From assembly GCF_000971335.1 (NCBI RefSeq), contig NZ_JZJL01000015.1:31602-95601 (forward strand): a stretch of DNA of 64,000 nucleotides, written 5' to 3'. The translations under genes were made by a program, and so were the position numbers. The number at the start of each line of letters is the position of its first letter. Position 1 is the first letter of the stretch. This DNA comes from Chromobacterium vaccinii. Lineage in GTDB: Bacteria > Pseudomonadota > Gammaproteobacteria > Burkholderiales > Chromobacteriaceae. A model generated the notes under the pieces. It did no database searches. It saw only the letters and a list, made by a program, of their open reading frames with translations, and was not told the origin of the DNA. Positions 38,172 through 64,000 of the stretch are shown in pieces.

Positions 38172-38951
38172 ATGAGCAAGCTCGAAAACACTTTGTCGCC
38201 GGCCGCGATGCCGGCGCCCGCCAAGCGCGGTTCCCGCCTGCGCCGGCTGGGCAAGGCGCTGATCTACGCCGTGCCGGCGCTGGCGCTGCTGTCCGTGCTG
38301 GGCAACTGGCTGTGGATGCTGTCCGGCTCCAATCGCTGGGAGTTGCAGTCCGACGCCGACGGCGTGCAGGTCTACACCATGAAGACCCCGGGTTCGTCGG
38401 CGCTGCGCGTGCGCGGCATCACCACGATGAAGCAGTTCAGCCTCAGCAACCACATCGCGCCTTTCCTGGATGAAAGCATCCAGAACAACTGCGCCGAGTG
38501 GGTGCAGGGTTGCCTGGGCTATCGCATCGTCCAGCCATGGGACCCGCGCAGCGGGAGCATCGTCACATTGTGGTCGGTGGAGCTGTTTCCGCCGTTCACC
38601 CCGCGAGAAATGCTGCTGCTGGGCCAACTGAGGCAGGACCCGGCCACCGGCGTGGTCACGCTGGAGAACATCGCGGCGCCCAACAAACTGCCGCCCAACG
38701 AGAACCGGGTGCGGCTGGAGCACATGCACAACGTATTCCGTTACACCCCGCAGCAGGATGGCGCGGTCAAGGTGGAGGTGCTGTACGACATGGACATGGG
38801 CGGCGGCTTCCCGCAGTGGGCGCAGAACTTGATGGCGCCGATGGTGGTGAGGCAGATGCTGACCAAGGATATTCCCCGCCAACTGAATCAAGAGAAATAC
38901 CGCAAGGCGAGGTTCGACTTCCTGTCCGACCGGACGCTGGCCAAGCATTGA
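38172..38951 (+). CDS. Membrane-anchored START-domain (lipid-binding, SRPBCC) protein 2
   Basis: The 259-residue product is built like its upstream neighbour: basic head, membrane helix (ALIYAVPALALLSVLGNWLWM), then SGSNRWELQSDADGVQVYTM and KTPGSSALRVRGITTM. The central START region has CLGYRIVQPWDPRSGSIVT, RLEHMHNVFRYTPQQDGAV and MGGGFPQWAQNLMAPMV. GAGGA precedes the ATG, 8 bases after the first gene. The two share the S-G-S-N-R-W-E and D-G-V-Q-V-x-T-x-K-T-P-G-S blocks but differ widely elsewhere, so they are diverged copies that may act as a pair. Confidence 0.8.
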   Translation: MSKLENTLSPAAMPAPAKRGSRLRRLGKALIYAVPALALLSVLGNWLWMLSGSNRWELQSDADGVQVYTMKTPGSSALRVRGITTMKQFSLSNHIAPFLDESIQNNCAEWVQGCLGYRIVQPWDPRSGSIVTLWSVELFPPFTPREMLLLGQLRQDPATGVVTLENIAAPNKLPPNENRVRLEHMHNVFRYTPQQDGAVKVEVLYDMDMGGGFPQWAQNLMAPMVVRQMLTKDIPRQLNQEKYRKARFDFLSDRTLAKH

Positions 38952-38961
38952 GCGCGGCGGG

Positions 38962-38981
38962 GGGCGCGCCAAGGCGCGCCC
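38962..38981. repeat. GC-rich inverted repeat between the second START gene and the SDR gene
   Basis: GGGCGCGCC and GGCGCGCCC are separated by two bases, giving a strong hairpin in RNA just after the START gene stop. No T-tract follows, so it is not a normal terminator. It may stabilise or process the transcript, or mark a weak attenuation point inside the operon. Confidence 0.4.
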
Positions 38982-39031
38982 GAGCGGGCGCTTGCGCGCC
39001 ATGATTATGACAAATGACTGGAGGAGTGGCG

Positions 39032-39769
39032 ATGCAAGAAACAGTCAAACCGGCCGTAGTGGTCAGCGGCGGTAGCCGCAGCCTGGGTCTGAAAATTTGC
39101 GAAAGCCTGCTGGCCGGCGGCTACCGGGTGGCGACGTTCAGCCGCAACGACACGGCGGAGTTGAGCCGGCTGCGGGATAGCGCCGCCGGCGATTTCCATT
39201 GGGAGGCCGCCGACGTGACCGACGCGCCGGCGCTGTCCCGTTTCCTCGGGCGCGCGCGGGAGAAGCTGGGCCCGCTGCGCGGCCTGGTCAACAACGCCGG
39301 CGTCTACCACGAAGGACTGTTGGCGATGAGCCGGCCGGACGACATCGCCCGCTTGCTGGAGGTGAACCTGGGCGGCGCGATCCGGCTGGCCCAGCTGTGC
39401 GCCAAGCAGATGATGGTGGGCGGCGGCGGGGCCATCGTCAACGTGTCCTCGGTGGCCGGCGTCCGTGGCTTCGAAGGCGTGGCGGCCTACAGCGCCACCA
39501 AGGCCGCGCTGGACGGGTTGACCCGCAGCCTGGCGCGGGAGCTGGGGCCGATGCGCATCCGAGTCAACGCGGTGGCGCCCGGGCTGATGGAGACGGAAAT
39601 GGTGTCCGGCATGGTGGCGAGGCAAAAGGAGCAGCTCGTGCGGCAAACGCCGCTGGGCAGATTGACGACGGTGGACGACGCCGCCTCCGTCGTCCGGTTT
39701 CTGTTGTCGGACGAGGCAGGATTCGTCACGGGGCAGACGCTGATCGTGGATGGCGGTTTGACGACTTGA
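39032..39769 (+). CDS. FabG-like short-chain dehydrogenase/reductase
   Basis: The 245-residue enzyme shows the SDR cofactor motif (VVSGGSRSLGLKI), NNAG (VNNAGVYHEG), the catalytic Ser in VNVSSVAGV and Tyr-x-x-x-Lys in AYSATKAAL, then NAVAPGLMETEM and FVTGQTLIVDGG at the end. It resembles NADPH-dependent 3-oxoacyl-ACP reductases. The ATG at 39032 is chosen because GAGGAG sits 6 bases upstream; an ATG at 39014 is open. Lying just before a discrete ACP, it may reduce an ACP-bound starter or tailor the product. Confidence 0.9.
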   Translation: MQETVKPAVVVSGGSRSLGLKICESLLAGGYRVATFSRNDTAELSRLRDSAAGDFHWEAADVTDAPALSRFLGRAREKLGPLRGLVNNAGVYHEGLLAMSRPDDIARLLEVNLGGAIRLAQLCAKQMMVGGGGAIVNVSSVAGVRGFEGVAAYSATKAALDGLTRSLARELGPMRIRVNAVAPGLMETEMVSGMVARQKEQLVRQTPLGRLTTVDDAASVVRFLLSDEAGFVTGQTLIVDGGLTT

Positions 39770-39783
39770 CGGGAGATATCCAG

Positions 39784-40050
39784 ATGCAACACGACGTTAG
39801 ACAAGTGATTGAAAAGACGCTGCGCCTGGTGGCGGAGGAAAACCTGCTGAGCCTGCCGGCCTATGGAGACGACACCGAGCTGGTGGACGAGATGGGCTTT
39901 ACCTCGGTGAGCATCGCCATGCTGTTGTTCCGGGTGGAGGTGGAACTGGGCGTGGACCCGTTCCTGGACGAGAACGTGCGCATCACCGACATCCGCACCG
40001 TCGGCGATCTCTGTCGCGTTTACTCGGACTGCCTGGCGGCGCAAGCGTAA
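39784..40050 (+). CDS. Discrete acyl carrier protein
   Basis: The 88-residue protein has a carrier fold with the phosphopantetheine Ser in EMGFTSVSIAMLLFRVE; the usual Asp before the Ser is Thr. GGGAGA precedes the ATG, 14 bases after the SDR stop. Since PksC begins directly with a KS and no carrier, this ACP could present the starter or an intermediate to it. An alternative is a donor ACP for a beta-branching cassette, but no HMG-synthase-like gene is seen in the window. Confidence 0.85.
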   Translation: MQHDVRQVIEKTLRLVAEENLLSLPAYGDDTELVDEMGFTSVSIAMLLFRVEVELGVDPFLDENVRITDIRTVGDLCRVYSDCLAAQA

Positions 40051-40095
40051 CCCGGCGGTCGCGCACCGCCCGTTTTCTCGAGAGATGAAGAGCAC

Positions 40096-60194
<20,099 letters not shown>

Positions 60195-62139
60195 AAGCTG
60201 GCGCGGCGGGCGCGAAACCTGCGACGCGGCCATCGCATCCGGTCTGCCTCAGGCCGTCGCCCGCTTCCCGTTTCCGCTGATAGCCTCGCCTGCTGCCGGC
60301 GCCGTGGGCGCGGGCTGGCTGCTGTCCTTGCTGTGCGATTTCATGGTGTTGGCCGAGGATGCCGAGTACGGCTATGCCGATCCGGCCGCAGACCTGTTCC
60401 CGAGCGGAGCGGAAGATCGTCTGCTGCGCGCGCGGCTGGGGGAGGCGCTGGCCGAAGCCACGCTGTACCGCCGGCCTCTTGCGAGCGGCGCGCAGCTGGC
60501 GCGCATGGGGCTGGGGTGTCCGGTCGCGGCCCGTGGCGAAGCGGCGGAGCGCGCGCTGGCGCTGGCCCGCGATCTGGCGGACAAGCCGACCGAGGCCTTG
60601 CGCCTGCTGAAAGCCCATCTGGGGCGCAAGGTGGCGGCCCTGACCGCCGAGCTGGCGCCGGCCGGCCTGCCGGAAGCGGCGGCCAGCCCGGCTGAGGATG
60701 AGAGCCTGCGGCAGGGCGCGTTGCTGGTGGTGCCTGCCGCTTCAGGCAAAAAGTGGAGTCCAGCCGCGATGGCGGCGGAACTGCGCGCCGCCTATGCCCG
60801 GGCGGACATGCTGCCGGCTTGCCGTTCCATCGTGCTGTCCGGCATGCCGGCCGGGCTGTCCGGCGATGCCGGGCAATGGCCGGCGGCCGAGGCGGAAGTT
60901 TTGCGCGACGCCTTGCGCGCCAGCCCCTTGCCGCTGATCGTCGCCTGCGATGGTGATGCGACTGGACTGGCTTGGTGGCTGTGCCTGTGGTGCGACGCGG
61001 CGGTGTTTGTCGACGAAGGGCGCTACGGCTTCGCGGGCCTGGCTTCCGCGCCGGCATTGGAAGACGAAGCCGCGCGCCTGGCCGCTCTGCGGCTGGGCGG
61101 CAAGGCGGCGCGCGAATTGAGCCTGGATGCGGACAGCCGAAGCGGTTTGTCGCTGGGGCAGCTGTGCGGCGCGGCCGAGATCGCCGATGCCGCCGGCGCC
61201 TTGCCGCGCGCGTTGGCGCTCGCCTCGCAATGGCGGGGCTGGCCGCGCGGCTTGGCGCGGGACTGGAAGGCCCGCCGCAATGCGGAATTGAGCGCCTTGC
61301 CGCCGGTTGAGCCGGCAGGCGCCGCTCCGGCGCAAGCCGAATCTTTCGATTTGGATTTCGGTCCGGTGAGTCTGGAAATCTGCCCCGATGGCGTGGCCCT
61401 GGTGGCGATGTGCGAGCGCGAGGCGAAAAACATGTTCACCCCGGCGCTGGTGGACGGATTGAAACGGGCTTTCGCTCATGCCGCCGCCGCGCCCGCTTGC
61501 CGGGCCGTGGTGCTGACCGGCCATGACGGCTATTTCGCCACCGGCGGCACCCGTGAAACCCTGCAGGCTATCCAGAAAGGCCAAGCGCAGTTCACTGACG
61601 AAATGGCCTTCCAGCTGGCCCTGGCGTGTCCGCTGCCGGTGCTGTCGGCGATGCAGGGCCACGCGATAGGCGGCGGCTGGGCTTTCGGCATGTTCGCCGA
61701 CCTGGCCTGGGCGGCGGAAGAGGCCCGCTATTTCAACCCCTATATGTCCTACGGCTTCACGCCGGGAGCCGGTTCCACCCTGATATTCCCGGAACGGCTG
61801 GGCCTGGATCTGGCGCGGGAAACGTTGCTGACGGCGCGCGAACAGTCAGGCGCCGATCTGGCCAGCCGCGGCATGCCGGCGCTGCCGCGCCGCGCCTTGC
61901 TGGACGCCGCGCTGGAGCGGGCCGCCCGCATCGCCAGCCAGCCGCGCGAGCGCCTGGTTCGTCTCAAGCGCTTGCTGGCGCAGCCGCTGCTGGCAGGCCG
62001 CGATGAGGCCTATCGCCTTGAGGTGGCCATGCATGAGGCCACTTTCGTGCGCAACGACGACACCTTGCGGCGCATAGAAAGCCGCTTTGCGGGAGAGCCG
62101 CCACAGGAGGTTCGCGTGGCCGGTTTGCCGGCAGTCGGC

Positions 62140-62640
62140 GCGGCGGACATCGTCGACGCCATGCGGGGGCTGCTGGCGCAGGAGCTGTTGCTGCGGGAAA
62201 CCGAAATCGACGACGACGCGCCGTTCATCGAGCTGGGGCTGGACTCCATCACCGGCGTCACCTGGATACGGAAGATCAATGCCCGGTTCGGCACCGATAT
62301 CGAAGCCACCCGCGTTTACAGCCACCCGACCCTGGCCGCCCTGGCCGGCCACCTTGCGGAGCTGCTCGCCGGCCGCGAGTCGAGTGGCGCGGCAACGGCT
62401 GTGGCCGTCGGTTCCGGCGGTTCAGGCGATGTGGCGGCGACGCTGCGCGAGCTGCTGGCGCGGGAGCTGCATCTGGGCCCGGACGAGATAGACGACGAGA
62501 CCCCGTTCATCGAGCTGGGGCTGGACTCCATCACCGGCGTCACTTGGGTGCGCAGGATCAACGAGCGCTACGGCGTGGATATCGAGGCTACCCGCGTTTA
62601 CAGCCACCCGACGCTGGCCGAGATGGCCAGGCTGGTGGCC
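62140..62640 (+). other. Tandem beta-branching-type ACPs in PksD
   Basis: Two ACPs share the core IELGLDSITGVTW with modified Ser codons at 62245 and 62527. They are much more alike than the ACPs of other modules, indicating recent duplication. Doubling of ACPs at beta-branch positions is known to raise flux in such systems. Confidence 0.85.
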
Positions 62641-64000
62641 GAAGCCATGCCGGGGCCGGTCCGGGACGTGCCGGTTTCGACGACCGGGAAAAAGCCGGCG
62701 GCGCCAACGCAGGAGGCCGCGCCGACGCTGGCTTCCTGGCGCAAGCCCGGCCGCGCGAAGGCCGCCGCCAAAGGCCGGCAAGCGCCGGAAGCCATCGCCG
62801 TGATCGGCATGGCCGGCCAATTTCCCAAGGCCGCGGACGTGGACGCTTTCTGGCGCAATATCGCGGAAGGCCGCGACTGCGTCGCCGCGGTGCCGGCGGA
62901 ACGCTGGAGCCTGGCCGAACACTACCGGGAAGGCGCGCCGACGCCCGGCAAGACCAATAGCCGCTGGCTGGGCGCCTTGGACGGATACGACTGCTTCGAT
63001 CCGCTGTTCTTCAGCATCTCTCCGACCGAAGCCGAGGCGATGGACCCGCAGCAACGCCTGTTCCTGCAGGCCGGCTGGCATTGCGTGGAAAACGCCGGCT
63101 ACAGCGCGAGCGCATTGTCGGGCAGCCGCTGCGGGGTGTTTGTCGGTTGCGGCGCCAGCGACTACCTGATGCCGTCGGACGAGGCGCGGCTGAGCGCCCA
63201 GGGCTTCCTGGGCACGGCCAGCTCCATCCTGGCGGCCCGCATCGCCTACATGCTGAACCTGCGCGGCCCCAGCCTGGCGATAGACACCGCCTGCTCGTCG
63301 TCGCTGGTGGCTTTCGCCACCGCCTGCGATAGCTTGAACGCCGGCAATTGCGATCTGGCGCTGGCCGGCGGCGTCTATGTGATGGGCGGTCCGTCCATGC
63401 ACGTGATGACTGCCCAGGCCGGCATGCTGTCTCCGGACGGACGCTGCCACGCTTTCGACCAGCGGGCCAACGGCTTCGTGCCGGGCGAGGGCGTTGGCGC
63501 TTTGCTGCTCAAGCGCCTGTCCGACGCCGAACGCGACGGCGACCGCATCCTGGCCGTGGTGCGCGGCTGGGGTGTGAATCAGGATGGCAAATCCAACGGG
63601 ATCACCGCGCCCAACGAAGACGCGCAAAGCGAGCTGCTGCAGTCGGTTTACCGGCGTTTCGGCATCGACCCGGCTGAAATCGGCCTGATCGAGGCGCACG
63701 GCACCGGCACCAAGCTGGGCGATCCCATCGAGGTGGCCGGGCTGAAGGCGGCGTTCCGGCCGTTCACCGATCGCGCCGGCTACTGCGCGATCGGCTCGGT
63801 GAAGAGCAATATCGGCCATTGCCTGACCGCCGCCGGCGCGGCCGGCATGATCAAGCTGGTGCAGGCGCTGCGCCACCGCCAACTGCCGCCCACCATCCAC
63901 TATCGCCAGCGCAATGAGCACATCCAACTGGACGGCAGTCCGTTCTACATCAACGACAGCCTGCGCCCGTGGCGCGGCGAGGATGGGCGGGCGAGGCTGG

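Overview
The window is GC-rich DNA whose housekeeping genes (ftsK, anmK with an M23 peptidase, an RpfE-like gene with recJ, rmuC, ddl) fit a betaproteobacterium. A HilA-family regulator that closely resembles the Salmonella protein points to a Chromobacterium-like member of the Neisseriales. This assignment is from gene content and recalled family sequences only.

Left part (1-11,029): the 5' end of ftsK, anmK and an M23 endopeptidase on the minus strand; then an RpfE-like gene, recJ, an ATPase gene broken by an amber codon, rmuC and ddl on the plus strand; then a small papain-fold (C39-like) protein that may be a secreted effector and a cation/Ca2+ exchanger-like membrane protein on the minus strand. 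Middle part (11,030-21,458): AT-richer spacers surround an AraC-type regulator with a helical-repeat N-terminus and a HilA homologue. No type III secretion structural genes are visible. A clear Rho-independent terminator separates hilA from a convergent three-gene RND efflux operon (outer-membrane factor, adaptor, pump).

Right part (22,049-64,000, running off the edge): a large trans-AT type polyketide synthase locus. No acyltransferase domain is present in any module. The order is pksA, pksB (with the terminal thioesterase), a GMC-like flavoprotein, two tandem membrane-anchored START-domain proteins, a FabG-like SDR, a discrete ACP, pksC and pksD. PksA begins ACP, GNAT-like DUF2156 domain, tryptophanase-like PLP lyase. 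This recalls the ACP-DUF-SH sulfur-installing unit of the leinamycin family. PksC and PksD each carry a module with three tandem crotonase (ECH) domains, the third strongly PksI-like. Five ACPs carry the tryptophan typical of beta-branching carriers. PksB carries a KS that keeps its cysteine but has lost both histidines. PksC also has a pyran-synthase-like DH domain.

How the parts may work together (inference): PksC and PksD build and beta-branch a chain, possibly continued by proteins beyond the right edge. PksA and PksB finish it, with a lyase step acting on an ACP-bound intermediate, and the TE of PksB releases it. The divergent RND pump next door is a natural candidate for export or self-resistance. 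pksD is split by a +1 shift in a run of eight Cs, either a real lesion or an assembly error.
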